A DNA stretch of 64,000 nucleotides from Phanerodontia chrysosporium (lineage: Eukaryota; Basidiomycota; Agaricomycetes; Polyporales; Phanerochaetaceae), in contig MJGA01000012.1 of assembly GCA_001910725.1 (NCBI GenBank), positions 868,001-932,000 on the forward strand. The letters run 5' to 3'. This document shows positions 1 through 11,890 of the stretch, one piece after another. Below the pieces are notes generated by a model. The model saw only the letters and a program-made list of their open reading frames with translations. It did not search any database and was not told where the DNA came from. Positions within the stretch are counted from its first letter, which is position 1. The number at the start of each line of letters is the position of its first letter. A program made the translations under genes and the position numbers.

Positions 1-1974
1 ATGCATACCCCTGGAGGGCGGGGGTCTCTGACCACTGGTATAGGCTGCCCGCTTGCCAGTATGCTATTAGGAATTCCCATATTTAGCGCTGCGCAGATAG
101 AATTGGAACCGTAGGGCTTGATGGTTTCGAGATCATAGTTAGGCGTAGAGGTTTCTTCCAACCACTCGTGGGACAAGGCTTGTGCGACGCCGAGGCGATC
201 CTTCGGGAACCATGCAAGAAGCTTGGAAATGAAATCCTTAGCTGATGAAAAGTCTCGTGAGAAGTATGAAGCACTGAAGACGAAGCACAACCCACCACAC
301 TCGCTGAGAGTCGGGGAGAGGCTGGGAGCTCCCGTACGACCATCGCGTCCCACACCCAAGTTGTCAACATCAACACAAGCCTCATCCCAAGGTAGTTTCC
401 CGGTGATTCTGAACCGTATGAATGCATGGTGATCACTGAAAGAGATGCTACTCACATATTATAAACGGCGACGCCCAAAGAAAATGCATCTGCCAAATAG
501 CTGTAATGCTGACTGCTTGAATAGCCGCAGAGTGTGACTTCAGGTGCAGCGAACGGTATAGTTCCACAGGGTGTCTGCGCGGATCTCAATGCTAGATTAA
601 GCCGTCAGAGCAACTCGGATCTTACCTGTAGCGCAGTGGTGCCGTTCACTCTCCGAGCTAGTCCAAAGTCGGACAGCTTTATTAGGAGAGGATTGTGGCA
701 GAAAACGAGCATGTTCTGTCAATCGTTGAGTGATGATCACAGCTAGGCTGCCGGCGGTAGGGCGTACTCCGGGCTTCACATCTCTGTGCATTATCCCCTG
801 CGCATGCAGGTATCGTAAGCCCTCGCAGGCTTGTTTGCCTATCACTTTTGCTGTCACTTCACCTGGAGCTAACGTTAGATGGGACGGTGGTCGTATGATA
901 CGCATATTCACACCTAAGCCACTGTCCCCGATGAGCCGGGAAACGTCCGACAGAGCTTTATCCATGATAATGTCTGCAACATCGGATTAGTCGTGACGGT
1001 AATACATCCTCCGCTTCGGCGCGACCTACATGAAGCGAATACATCGCTGAAGATTGCGCGTAACTTGACAATATGTTTCTGATAGGTCTCATATCGTAAC
1101 GTCTACTGCAGATGAGCTAAGAGAGGCGTACGTGGTCAAGGTTCTTGAGAACCTCAAATTCTTTCCTGCCATCGTTGTATAGCCGGCCAGAGACTAGCTC
1201 GTTTCTCGTGATTTTGATCGCAACTTGTTCCCCCGTCTTTCGAGTGATCGCGGAGATCACTTGGCCACTTGCCCCCTGGCCTATACTATTGCTTGCTGTC
1301 ATCGTCGGGAATACAAAGCGAGGTTGTTGCCCAGTACCTTATTCCTAACTTGAAAAGAGAATAAACCTAAACGGTTCAGCTCAACTGGGGAACCGGGTCG
1401 CAAAGGATGTACGGAAACTCACAGTGCCAGGCTGAAAGAGGTAAAAAACACATGCTCATGTACGGGTTCAGTTAGAATGGAGAAAACCCAAGGTGACAAA
1501 TGCTTACATAGAGCGTCTGGACCTAAACCACCAAATGTCACCCGTGATCCATTGCAGATACGTGAGCCGGGAAGGTCGCATGCCGCAGGTTCCCCGTCAA
1601 TCTAGAACTGAGTATCTAGATAATATGAAGGAGGAAAGGGACTCACGAAGGTGCCAAACTCGCTGAGATTGCGCACGAAAACCTTGAATTGCTTGTATCC
1701 AGGAGCAGGTTCGACAAGTTGTGCGAGAAAAATGCAGTGTACAGGGCCTATTCAGCGAATTGAGGTCAGAGGACTGGTACACCTGGTGAGTGGACCGGGC
1801 TCAACTCAGATTGGTGCAGTCCCGAAAGCGGACTTGACATTGTCTTGCATCACTGCCTAGCCTGAATTCTGTGTCGGAAGGCAAGTAGATAGTAAGCTCC
1901 ACTTTTGAATTGAGGGAGACCAGTTTGCCTGCGAGAGCAGGACGTTCAGCAACTTGGGTTGTACTAGCCGACAT
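1..1974 (-). CDS. FHA-domain Ser/Thr protein kinase A, CHK2/Rad53-like (3' end beyond window)
   Basis: An FHA phosphopeptide-binding domain is followed by a protein kinase domain, the architecture of CHK2/Rad53/Cds1 checkpoint kinases. The start is put at the ATG at 1974. Exon 1 (1806-1974) carries FRLGSD, exon 2 (1647-1747) carries VRNLSEFGTF, and exon 3 (from 1601) carries ICNGSRVTFGG, together forming the FHA core. Exon 2 joins exon 3 in frame. The kinase part shows the loop GQGASGQV with VAIK, then HRDVKPGN, SDFGLA and TPCGTIPFAAPE, so the catalytic residues are present. The C-lobe reads openly to base 1. At least eight introns are needed; the FHA-kinase linker splice near 1330-1450 is the least certain. 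Downstream targets cannot be told from sequence. A paralogue of the same design lies at 11891-13717 on the same strand. The C-terminus is outside the window. Confidence 0.82.
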
Positions 1975-2640
1975 TTGGTGATATAGAGTGAGAGTACGCG
2001 TGGTTGCCAGAGCATTAAATAACATACTGTAAGCCACTCATGCCGGGATCGTTGCCACTGAGTTACGGCAGAATGTGAAGCCACCCATTGACTCGAAGCG
2101 CCCAAGCGGAGCGCAGCACCCCGCGGCCATAGACACAGAGAGATTTGAGCGATTATGGGCTTAAACAGACAGTGGTACGACTACGGGTGGTTTGTCAACA
2201 AGCTAGCGGGCACTCGGAAGGCTTCCCTCCAACGGTTTGCATCTCCGTGGTGAGCGTCTTAGCAGTGACGTCTACAGACTCGGTCCCACGCGCAAGGAGT
2301 GCGCCGAAGGCGGACAGTGCCAGATGCGTCGTCGGTTCCTTCGGGAATAACTGCAGCGCGAACGCTTTGCCAAGCATCAGAGGCGAAATAGCCTTGTCTC
2401 GGTGTCCGGGGCAAGGACCATCCACTGGCGGCAAGGCTCATTTCCACAAGAGAATCACGCTTGCGAGAGCGTGTGGACATCAAAGACTTCTACTAACGAC
2501 GCGCGAAGTGCCAGGGTGGGACGCCGCTCTTTCACGAATACTGGCAGAGCGGCGAGAACTGCGCGCAAACACGTCAAACAGAAGCTCGAGGGCAATAGGT
2601 GACATTGGCACGCACCCGGATGCTATTCAGTAACTTGACA
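1975..2640. other. No recognisable gene
   Basis: Open frames exist on both strands (the longest on the plus strand, 2145-2633), but none shows a recognisable domain or a convincing exon-intron chain. The part next to 1975 probably holds the promoter of the FHA-kinase gene. Confidence 0.5.
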
Positions 2641-2699
2641 CTACGGACGCGCTGGGGTTGGAAAACCTTCCGGCTGGGGGTCGGCCGCCAGTGGGTAAG

Positions 2700-3340
2700 A
2701 GGCGGCGCTCAGGATTGGCAGGGGACGCTCGACACATGGGCTGTGCGCACCTTGAACTGAAAGCTGAGCACCGGCGGGAGCTTGCGGATGCTCAGCCGCT
2801 TGCTCGCCTGTACACGTAACATGATGAGAAGGTGCGACGCAATGGAAAGCAGCAAACGTACATGGGACGGCCCCCGGCACGTGTGATCGTTGAGCGCGAG
2901 CTTCTTGGGCTGGGTGTACCGCCGCAAGCACGACGCGAGGGTGGCCTCCTGCGCGGTGGCCGCGCCCTTCGCCTCGATCTCGAGGTTGATGTCGAGCATC
3001 TGGTCCGTGTGGACGTCACATTCCCGCAGCGCTCGCAGCGCACGTCGCTCTGCAGGAGCCCGTCGAACGTCGTGTGCACGATGCAGATGCACGACATGGG
3101 CGGGCGCGGCGCGCCCATAGTCCACGCGCAGGGCACGTTCTAGAGCGCGTCGCCCTGCACCTCGGAGTCGTCCGTATTGAGCTGCTTGCGCAGCGCGGTA
3201 ATCTGCGACTTGATCTCCTCCTCGAAGGTTGACTTCTTGTCGTGCTCGTAGCCAGCCAAAGTGACGAGGGCCGAGACGCTGCGGAAGAATTGAATGCATG
3301 TTCTGCAGAGAAAGAATACGGACGTACAAGGCCTCCTTGA
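2700..3340 (-). pseudogene. Ubiquitin-specific protease remnant (UBP8/USP22-like)
   Basis: Pieces of a cysteine deubiquitinase can be read in order on the minus strand. LAGYE lies near 3240, and HTTFDGLLQSDVRCERCGN near 3010-3090 includes the CxxC zinc-finger half. QMLDINLEIEAK, LALNDHTC and LSIRKLPPVLSFQFK follow, the last near 2745-2790. These match the order of segments in UBP8-type SAGA deubiquitinases. The reading frame changes between GNVTST and DQMLDI near 3020, consistent with a 2-base loss, and an in-frame stop (near 3142) precedes the zinc-finger part. The catalytic Cys box and the final His box were not seen. I infer a truncated, non-functional copy. The family assignment rests on motif order only. 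Confidence 0.6.
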
Positions 3341-3528
3341 AAAAAGCAAACCTGAACTTGTCAGTCATGTCGACGACCTGGCAACGCAGCCGGCCCTCTG
3401 CAAAAATCGCGAAAACGACGAAGACCGTCGTTGAAGTACGAATAGACCTGTTTAAGTCTAGCAGGATGTTCGACGACCTGGCCGCGACCATGAAGTTGCA
3501 CTGAATTCGACCACGCGGTAGCTACTTA

Positions 3529-5102
3529 CTACAAGTGACGCACAATCCAAATCCCCAGGCTACGGCTTAACACAAGACATCCGAGGCTGAGCTGTTCGCT
3601 CCTCACTTTTGCATTAGAGAGTTTCACCCGCTGCCCCAGCAACAGTTGGACGGTCTCCTCTTCGCGCTCCTGTGCGCGCGTCCTGCTCTGCTGCAGCCGC
3701 CGGAGCCCGGCACGAATGCTCTTGAGGTGGACCTCAACGGGGACGTGGTTACTGCTCAATTCGACAGCTGCAACGCGTTCGCGAAGATCCTCAATACCCT
3801 CGCTCATGCCCTCGAGGGCCTGAAGAGTAGCGACCACATGCGCAGTAGCACGTGCACGGTACACACCAATTTCTCGAAGGAAGAATAGGTGGTCGTCGAG
3901 GCCACGAAGCTTGCGCTTGTTCCCACCAAGCATGGTCCAGAGCTCGGCGAGAAGCTCTTCCTTCTCGGCAGAAATCGTCGCATTCTCCCGATGAACCATC
4001 TCGTGTAGCGTCTGAAGCTGCACTTCGAGCGTGTCTAGGTTGTGCATGTTGGCCTCGGCCTCGAGGAGAACGCGTTGCATCTGTGAGGAGAGTGTCGACA
4101 TCGCGTCTGTGAATGTCTGCACGATGACGTGCTGGGACGGGATTCCGTTTCTAAATGGGTTGAGTTGAGCAAGGATCGACTGGGATTTGGCATGTTCCTG
4201 AATGGTGTGGTACGCGTGGTCGTTGACAGCCATGATACTACGGCCCGTCAAGTTTAGAATAGAAGATAATAAGATGTGGCGACGTACCTATCTACCGCGC
4301 CGCTGACACGCGCACTAAGCCTCTGCAAACCACGCCCGGTCTTCTTCGCAGCCTCCACAAAACTCTCCAGGTTGTTCGCGAGTATATCTTTACTCTTGAA
4401 GTCGCTGACCTTGATCAACGCAACAAGGTCCTGAGTGGCCATCCCTGCCTTCTTGATCTCGATACTCAATGCTGAGTTGCCGACCGTCGCATCGAGGAGC
4501 TGCTCGAAGGTCAGACTCTCTAAGTCCGTCAGCTTCGAGTAGTCAGCCCAGCGGGGGGCTCTGGGCAGCTCCGGTGGCCTATAGCATATTGGGGTGCGCG
4601 AGATACCAGGGATCCAGCATACGGGCGCAAAAAGAGTCCGGAGTGCTCCAGAGGCGAGTGTGAGGAGATATGCGAGGATGTATACGAACAGGAAGAACGA
4701 TAGTGGTTTGCGCAGAAGGCGAAGAGAGGTTTTCATGACGTCGAAAAAGTATCCGGCAGCGTGGGTAGCGCTCTGACTGAGAGTGTCGCGCACTTGCTCG
4801 CCGCTGATACTGGTGAGAGGTGGAACCCCACTTGAAGTGACCCCCTTTGCCTGGGTGCTGCGAGCTGAGCTCTGCTGGGCAAAGTCCTTCCTGAATATCA
4901 CGTTGCGTTTTCGTGTTGCCCTCGCCCTAGTGAAGGTGAGTCGCGGACGCGGCATTTCGTCCGGTTGGGTCATTATATGATCTGGCTCGTCTTCCCAGTC
5001 GGCGTTGTCACTTTCCTGCGTCTGTGCGAGGACCTCGGCTTTCCAGAGGTCGTTCTCCTGACTCTGTGTTGGCGCGCTGCCGCGAGATTTAGTGTTGGCC
5101 AT
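3529..5102 (-). CDS. Single-pass membrane protein with long coiled coil, unrecognised
   Basis: Two exons, 4288-5102 and 3529-4237, are joined across a 50-nt intron with clean GTACGT and CGTAG borders, giving about 507 residues. The N-terminal 130 residues are polar and rich in Gln, Asp, Glu and Arg. Residues about 134-155 form a strong membrane helix (FFLFVYILAYLLTLASG), followed by a short Cys/Pro-rich stretch. The C-terminal half is helical with heptad-like Leu/Glu spacing and looks like a coiled coil. The start at MANTK was chosen because upstream residues in the same frame look like non-coding sequence; an in-frame ATG at 5213 is the alternative. I do not recognise the family. A membrane-anchored tether or nuclear-envelope role would be a guess from architecture alone. 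Confidence 0.68.
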
Positions 5103-6836
5103 GTGTTCTTGCTGTCTGAGTGCTGAGAGATCGAGGAAGAGAAACCAACGTGCGGAGTGGCAAGCATCCATTGTTGTACGAGTGCCAGGCGACGCCACGA
5201 GGCAAGTTTGCAAATCGCAGCACTAAGCGTGGGAATGTCCTGTCTACTTACCCGGCGGGCGTCTTGTAGGTGGCTTAAGCTGCTAAGTCTCCGATGTCTG
5301 CCTCCTCCGCCTCCAGAGCTACCGCAGCTACGAGGTACGAGGACTCCATGGAGAGGTATCCGGGATTTCGTCAGCAATTGTGCAGTCGACACGATGCACG
5401 CCCGATGCATGCCTGAGGGGGACAAGGGGACAGTTGGTCTTCGGAACCGAAAATCATCAATCATTATCACAGTGGGGAAGGATCAAACCATTTACTCACA
5501 GTAGTATCGACAGCTCGATGCCAGCCAAAGGTAGACTAGCGTGACGGCCAGTTGTACCTCCGGCGCTCCACAGCAACACGAGCAGGCCAGAGAGACTCGA
5601 AGGCGGCCCGCGTTTCAACTCGTACCTGGCGGGCGCGGCGCGTCTTCGTACCGCGACCCTGGCGAGCGAGCATCGTGTCTCGTGCAGCAGCGCCAAGATG
5701 GTGTTCTTCTCAACAAAGAGAGCCGGAAAAACCCTGAGTGCTTTCAGTGAGCGGGCGAGTGAGCCGAATAGAGCGGAAAAGCGCGGATGAATCGATCGCG
5801 GGGGACTGCAGATCGTACAGGGGAATCGTCGGACTTTCCAGGGGTGAGAAGCGGTGGATGAGATTGAGAAAGACAAGAAGGCTGCGCTCGGCGACACCGA
5901 CCCCGATATTTGCGAAGAGCGAGTCTAGAGCTTGCGCAATTGTCTGGGGCTAGGGGGAGCGAACCCAACGTTTCCATCTTGCGCATTGTTTGCGGCAATG
6001 GAGTTTTGTGTGCCAGGACATCTAGAACGCACTGTTATCCTGCGCAAAAACCATGCACGAAGTAGCCTCACCTGGTCGAGACAACCATGTGCAGCCCTCA
6101 GTACGCAACGCAGCTAGGTCGGTCCAGCTCAACATAAATGTTGCATTGATGATGTTACGCACCGCGACGGTTGCATCATCCAACAGATCCATAATTGCCC
6201 GCGACTTGAGTCAGATGTGCCAGGCTGCAGTCAAAACACAGACGCAGTCTGCAGCTGTTGCCAGTCAGCCTAGACCATCTGCGAAGAGTGAGTGTCAGTC
6301 AACCCAGACAACCTGCGGGGAGGCGCACCGAGTGACCACCTCCTGTGATTCTCCGTCTCATTCGATCTACGTTGCACAGCCCTGCGAGCATTTGGATGAC
6401 GTGCTGGTGAACGCATAAGTGCAGACATGCCGAGGCCGCTGAGAGGCGAGCCTGGTGAACGGGCAAGACGCGCGCTTGCGTCAGAGCATATAACGTCAGA
6501 GCCAGATCCCACTCGGATTCAATCCGGATTCGTCTCGGATTGGTTATGCCTGCCACGCACCCCTTGGCTCTACGTCTTGCTTAAGTTACAATGCCACGCC
6601 CCCTAGCATTTCTAGAATAGCAATTAGCCCCAAGATGTATGTATCTACACAGGTGTCGCTTTGACGTTTCCCTGCTGCTCCCTCTGCCTTGGTGTATTAC
6701 GAAGCGCATCTCTACCGAATGACAATGCATACAAGGAAGGGGCGGTACGAATAGAGGAAAAGCTAGGAAACCGAGGCTCAAGGAAAACGGTATAGGTATA
6801 AAATCAGTCCCTAACCCTCGCCCCGACCCTCTCGCC
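5103..6836. other. No recognisable gene; contains one GGATTC cluster
   Basis: Open frames here lack family motifs and convincing splice chains. The right half contains a short cluster of CGGATTC motifs (about 6505-6540) that belongs to the dispersed repeat family described elsewhere. The left end probably holds the promoter of the coiled-coil membrane protein gene. Confidence 0.45.
6505..6540. repeat. GAATCCG-family repeat cluster (inverse orientation)
   Basis: Three closely spaced copies related to CGGATTC occur here (actCGGATTC, aatcCGGATTCg, ctCGGATtgg). This is the leftmost cluster of the dispersed family found up to about 44.5 kb. Confidence 0.6.
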
Positions 6837-8121
6837 TCAGCTTTGCAACTTGGCCGGAGTTTTTCTCTCGTTGTACTGATCTATAGCGGAGTGCATAGAT
6901 GTCTTGAGCGAGCGGGAGAGCTTTACGGTGCTGGACCCTCTTTGGTACCATGGCAAGGCGTCCTTGGGCGGGAAGAACGGTACGGGCGCATTGACATCCA
7001 GCTTGAGTTTGTCCCATTCTAAGCGGTTGTCCCTCATGATTCGTTCGATCAAGTCCAAGGCAAGGGACACCTCAAACTCGGTTTCTTCGTGGGTCGGATC
7101 ACTGTCTCCAGAGTCTTCTTTAATGTGATCAGAGAGTGAGAATAGCTCTCGTTGCCTGAGCATCCGTGCCAAGCAGATGAAGCCACGTTTGTTCACTACC
7201 TCACAATCAGACTCGTCCACCTGAAGGAGAAAAGGAAAAACTGACTATACCCGTCCTCTCTCTCTACCGCCGCAAGTAACAGGCGCGCCAGAATCCGAAT
7301 TGTGCCGGGATGATAGGTGTTGACACCATCTCCCAGAAGTCGGTGAGTCGATAGCCTTGTGAATGCCATCAAGTGTAGCATCTCCTCAGAAACGAAGTGA
7401 CCTCCTATCGCCACAGATTTTTCGGGAGTGTAGACTTGGTGGAACACGCCTGGGGGCTGTATTCTACGGAAGGCGATGAATAACATCAATCTCGTGGCAA
7501 TAACGTGACACCCACAAGATCATCCCCGGCTCCAGTTTGAGAAAATGAACTGTCGCAAGGCCCGGTAATACAACTGATGCTTGGGAATAGTCATTTGATG
7601 ATGCTGCTACACGCATATACTGCTCGAAAGCCTCCTTCATTAAATCTCGAGCATTGCGTTTCTGTCGCTGCGCGGTGTCGTCCCTTCGCATTTGCAGGAT
7701 GCCCCAGTATTTGCAGCCGTGCGTCACCCTGACATAGGTGCAAAGTCCTGATCCGTCAGCGTGAGGGAAGGTATAGAAGCCAGTCCCGGTCACCAAAGCC
7801 CAATTTTTCATCTTCTTCAGGTCGCTTTGCATAGTCTCCATCGGCAACATGAACGTTGAATCAAAGGCTTGAACATCGGATGACAGGATCCTGGCCTCAC
7901 GTTGTCAGAGCGTATAGGAAGCCTGAAAACGCTTCTGCATACCTAATAACGGGTATAGATGCATCAACGGAGATTGGAAAGTCAAGTAGATTGACCGGAT
8001 CCTCGCCGAGTTCAGCAATATGCAGGAAGTCTTCGAATGTTCCCCGTTCTGTCATAAGTACCTCTGCGTCACTACGACGCCGACTGCGCTGGAAGGCAGC
8101 TACATAGATTGTGAGAGACAC
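6837..8121 (-). CDS. JmjC-domain 2-oxoglutarate/Fe(II) dioxygenase-like protein
   Basis: Minus-strand exons give, in order, an N-terminal segment (GTFEDFLHIAELGEDPVN, about 7980-8060) and the core (TGTGFYTFPHADGSGLCTY, about 7740-7800). The distal strand (ILIQPPGVFHQVYTP, about 7430-7510) and a helical C-terminal tail ending at 6837 follow. PHADG supplies the HxD iron ligands and GVFH the third ligand, so the facial triad appears complete. An intron with a GTGGGT donor joins MIL to IQPPG in frame, and another lies near 7210-7255. Such JmjC proteins are expanded in agaricomycetes. Whether this one acts on histones, DNA-associated proteins or another substrate cannot be told. The 5' end is not resolved: coding sequence may start slightly upstream of 8121 in an exon I could not place. 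Confidence 0.68.
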
Positions 8122-8488
8122 AGGTATGCATACCTAGCGGCGTGGTGCTTAACCCACGGCACAAGTCAGCAGGCCCAGCGATGACGGCATCGGCATTGGG
8201 CTCATGCTCGCGTTATGGCTCACCGAGCTGGTCTTCGGCCTGCGGAGCATGGCGAGGCAACGCCCCTCGCCGTTGTTGTCAAGAAGGAGCACTCTAGTAC
8301 ACGCGGAAGGTGGCCGGATGCACATGGAAAATGATCCTTGTAGTGTGTGATAAAAACAGATGATCGTTTTTGCAAGATAGCATAATGTCCTATTGAGGAC
8401 GCATATGTAGCAAGTACCTTTCAAGTCCCTAGAAAGATGAAGAAGCCGACACTACGAATTACGATGCAAAAAAAAAAAAACGAAACGC

Positions 8489-9970
8489 TCATAGCCGCTG
8501 CAGCGCCGCCCGAACCATCCACGAATGAAGTGTGTTGAGGCCCAGGTCCGTGCGCAGCATCGCGAGCAGGCCATGCTCCGGAAGGCATGCACACGCGAGC
8601 AGATCCGTGCGCTGCACAATGCCTGCGTCGACGAAACGCTGCACGACGCCGGGCGTGGCGAGTTGCGGAGAAACACTATGCAAGAAGTTGAGGACGTATG
8701 GCCGCGTCTGGCGCTCCGTGACACCAGGCACAGCCGCCGGATGAGTGGCGGGAAGGGAGGGTGTCGGAAGGTCGGGTTCACTGGACGCCGCGACACCGAT
8801 GACCTGCAGGAGGGGCGAACCCGGGTGGAATGAGACGGTCGATGAAAAGGTTGGTGCTGGAGAAGATGCGCTGGCACTGCGAGGAGTGTGTACGTCGATG
8901 CTTGGACTGCCTGAAGCTGCAGGCGGCCCACTCTGTAAGAGGAGATGAGGAAATCAATCACTATACGTCATAGACGAAGGCCTCACTGAAGCATCCATTA
9001 CGAGCGGCGTATTACCGGAATGGGCCTGTGGTGAATCTAAGGCCTGCATTAAATTGGCGGATGACGACGGCCCCGCTATAGCACTGGCGTCGTTCTATAA
9101 AGACTGTGAGCACGGAAGTGGCGAGTCAAGCAACAAACAAACCTGATGCGGGGTCGCTCCGTTACTGTCAGGGTACATCAGTTCATCCACGAACCCCTGA
9201 AGATCGTCTTCCAACTGGTCGCCGTTGGACTCATCATCTGCAAGCTGGTCTACCTCCTACATCATCGTCAACGTGAAGTCACGAGGAGCAAGCTGAGCAC
9301 GGACCACGCTCGAACTGCGACGACCTGAAGATTCTGCAGCCTCACAGCCTTGATGAACTGATACTGCCTCGTTTGAACCACGCGAAGTATCGTTCTGTCG
9401 AGAGTCAAGCGAATGAATGGTCGCTATTACCGAACATACCTCGGATGCCAACTCATTCTTGACTGACAACTTGCGAGTCTGGGCATAGCGAGGTTTTCGC
9501 GCGCGCGCAGGATGCTTTGAGCACGCCTGGGTGATGTTCGAGGTTCTCTTTACTCTGGCTGACGTCTGCTGCCGTCGTTTCAGCGCGTAACGCCAGACAC
9601 TGAGCATGTAGGACCCAATGAATCTGACGGGCCACGCATCTTCGTAGCGGGCAAGGAAGGGACATTCTTTGCGGGCCTAGGCTGTTGTTAGCTCTGGATG
9701 GACGACATCGATACTGCATGGCTCACATCTCTGCACAACGCGTCTGTCATCTCCTCACTTTGCTCCTGCCACGGCAGGTGCGGATTTAGATGTTTCTTGC
9801 ACAAAGTCTTGAGAGAAGCCTGTTATTACGAGAGCATCTGTTACGGAGAAGTCAATTGGAACCGACAAAACACTTGCGCGCAGAATCGCCTGCTCGGCCG
9901 CAGAGAGCTCGGGCACCCGCTTGACGCTCCGACACGCACTTAATTGGCCAGGCGAAGGAATTGCAGCCAT
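8489..9970 (-). CDS. Hypothetical multi-exon protein with conserved C-terminal helical domain
   Basis: A plausible first exon starts at the ATG at 9970 (MAAIPSPGQL) and ends near 9757 with a GTGAGG donor. The last exon (8489-about 8900) is Ser/Pro-rich and then becomes a compact, leucine-rich helical segment (TRPYVLNFLHSVSPQL to LHSWMVRAALQRL) ending in TGA. The tail resembles C-terminal helical modules of uncharacterised agaricomycete proteins in the style FLxSL-fxxaGI-L-fLxxdLgL, which I recall only loosely. Middle exons around 9260-9720 are rich in Lys, Arg and Ser, and their joins are not settled. No enzyme motif is visible. Confidence 0.45.
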
Positions 9971-10331
9971 TGTGTAAGCTTTGTGGCTGGTATGAAAGTC
10001 GTAGAGGAGAGGGGGGTTATGGGGAGAGGGGACTCAGAGCGCAGACCTAGATATCTGGCGAAGGGACAATAAAACGCGATCTGCGGGGAACTCGTCCATC
10101 TCGTGAGTTTGTTCCTGTGACCACGGAGCGGGTCCCCTGCAGGAAGCGACGTCTTCAAGCGGGAGTGGCTGTTCATGGGAGCACCTCAAGATGGGCCCAG
10201 TGTAACGTCGCGGCTGACGGAGGGAGACTAACGGAGGGGTAGCTATAGGCAAGCTATAGGGTTGTGGTCTGGCGACGCTGCGTGGCAGCCACATGACAAT
10301 AAGCGCTTCCGGATTTAGATCTCAGATTGCG

Positions 10332-10386
10332 CCCGGATCGTGGGACCCCCGGATTCCACTCGGATTCAAGTCGGATTCGAGATTGG
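10332..10386. repeat. GAATCCG-family repeat cluster (inverse orientation)
   Basis: Three CGGATTC-type copies (about 10350-10380) plus a partial CCCGGATCG form a short array between two minus-strand genes. The arrangement matches the 6505 and 17731 clusters. Confidence 0.6.
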
Positions 10387-10527
10387 CGGTGCTATCCGCC
10401 CCTGCTTTGCACTCTTAGCCCTCTTCGCGGACAGGGAGCACACTTTGGCAGACAATAATATATCACAGGCATACGCTTGCAAATGCCATAGTCGAAGGAC
10501 GACAAAGAATACTGAGATGTGCGCGCT

Positions 10528-11506
10528 TCAATACCTCCGCTTCTTGCGTAGATCTTTCTCAACACTCCCGTCCTCGTCATCGTCCCACTGCGGCCTCTTC
10601 GTCGCTCTCGTCCCTTTTGCGTCGGCTTGCTTCCCTTTCGCGTCAACTTGCTTTCCTTTCACGTCGGCCTTCTTCCCTTTCGCGTCGACCTGCTTCCCTT
10701 TCGCGTCGACCTGCTTCCCTTTCGCGACTACTTGCTTGCCTTTCACATTCTCGGCATTGCGCCGACCCCGACCATCTGCCCAAGGTTCCTTGCTGGGTCC
10801 TGCAACCGGAGGCTGGTCCAACACAGCCTGCTCTGGATGGTCTTCGAAATCGGAGTCTTTGTCAGTTTCGACATCGTCGCCCTCCATATCGCCTGCCAAT
10901 CGTACATAAGTCGTGAGCGCCGCGTACAGCTGCTGAAGCGCTGAAGCTTACCATTGAAGAAGATCTCCTGGTCTATGGTTCCATTAGTCCAGAGTGAAAC
11001 AATAGGGACAAAGAGACCGACCGACGACGTTACCCACGAGGGAAACCGGGCTGTGATTCGCGTTGGTAATGTACTTCAGCTTCACCAGGCTAAGAGGCGC
11101 ACTCACTTCGGTCCGTGATTGTGGATCGTATAATCGCGTTCTGCAGTAAGCACAAAGTCGAGTGCAACCTGCTCAACCTGGTGCGGCTTGTCAGCCTAAG
11201 AACAAATATCGACCTCACACAACATGCCTTGTCCGGTGTCAAAGCACAGAGGACTGCACATTCAGCTCTGCGTATCCCCTCACCCTTCGACAACTCTGCT
11301 CCGATAGTGACGCAAGTGCGTGCCGAGGGGTCCGTGATATTCAAGCCAAGGCAGGCGTTTCGGATGTGGATGTCGCCTCCAGTCTTGAATACATGGGTGG
11401 CACCCGGGGCGAGAGACAGTAGCCTGAAAGGAATAAAATGGTGAGCGCGACACTGAGCGGGTAATGGGAACAACGAGGCTCACCAAACCTCTAGTCCGAT
11501 GTACAT
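10528..11506 (-). CDS. Nucleoplasmin-like domain protein lacking an FKBP domain
   Basis: Exon 1 is tiny (11484-11506, MYIGLEVW) and joins exon 2 at 11423 in frame, giving LLSLAPGATHVFKTGGDIHI. Then come CVTIGAEL, CAVLCALTPDK, VEQVALDFVLTAERDYTI, YITNANHSPVSLVGN and EIFFNG. These are the strands of the fungal nucleoplasmin-like fold found at the N-terminus of FKBP39/Fpr4 histone chaperones. The last exon is acidic, then carries Lys-rich KGKQVDA heptad repeats and ends DLRKKRRY at a stop, suggesting a nuclear-localisation tail. The FKBP isomerase domain that normally follows was not found downstream. Between LTPDK and VEQVAL the frame changes, needing either an implausible intron of about 23 nt or a frameshift, so the gene may be decaying. 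Histone-chaperone activity is inferred from family only. Confidence 0.66.
10617..10746 (-). repeat. In-frame 21-bp tandem repeats encoding KGKQVDA units
   Basis: About six 21-bp units (plus-strand form around CCTTTCGCGTCGACCTGCTT) lie inside the last exon of the nucleoplasmin-like gene. The repeat keeps frame and encodes a Lys-rich seven-residue unit with small substitutions such as KGKKADV. Confidence 0.8.
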
Positions 11507-11890
11507 GGTGTGAGTGGCGGGAAAACATGCAGAGGGGCTCCCGGGACTTTATGAATACACAAAGCATCGCACGCCACTCGGTATCTTCGGCCTTGTTGGC
11601 TCGTGTCAGGCACGCATTTGCAAGCAGGCAATCATAAGCGGCCTCACCCTCACATCATGTTCCACCCAAGGACGCTAAAGCCGTTCGGGAAAGTCGGAAA
11701 GTGTGCGCTCGCAAGCTCTCACAGCAAGGGGAAGTGCCCTCCGGGAAGAGCTAAGTAATAGAGCTCAATTCATTGTCGTCCAATTGCTGCGTTGCGACTC
11801 TCGAGACTGATGTGACACTACCGTTGCCGGATCAGCCAAGACCTGGATTGATTCAATACATGTATAGATAGGATACCTGCACAACTTCGT
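11507..11890. other. Intergenic, nothing recognised
   Basis: This gap between two minus-strand genes shows no open frame with family motifs and no clear repeat. It likely carries the promoter of the nucleoplasmin-like gene and the terminator of FHA-kinase B. Confidence 0.4.

Noticed and set aside
2145..2633. Plus-strand open frame of 162 codons
   Set aside because: No recognisable domain, biased composition and no supporting splice chain; the opposite strand is equally open.
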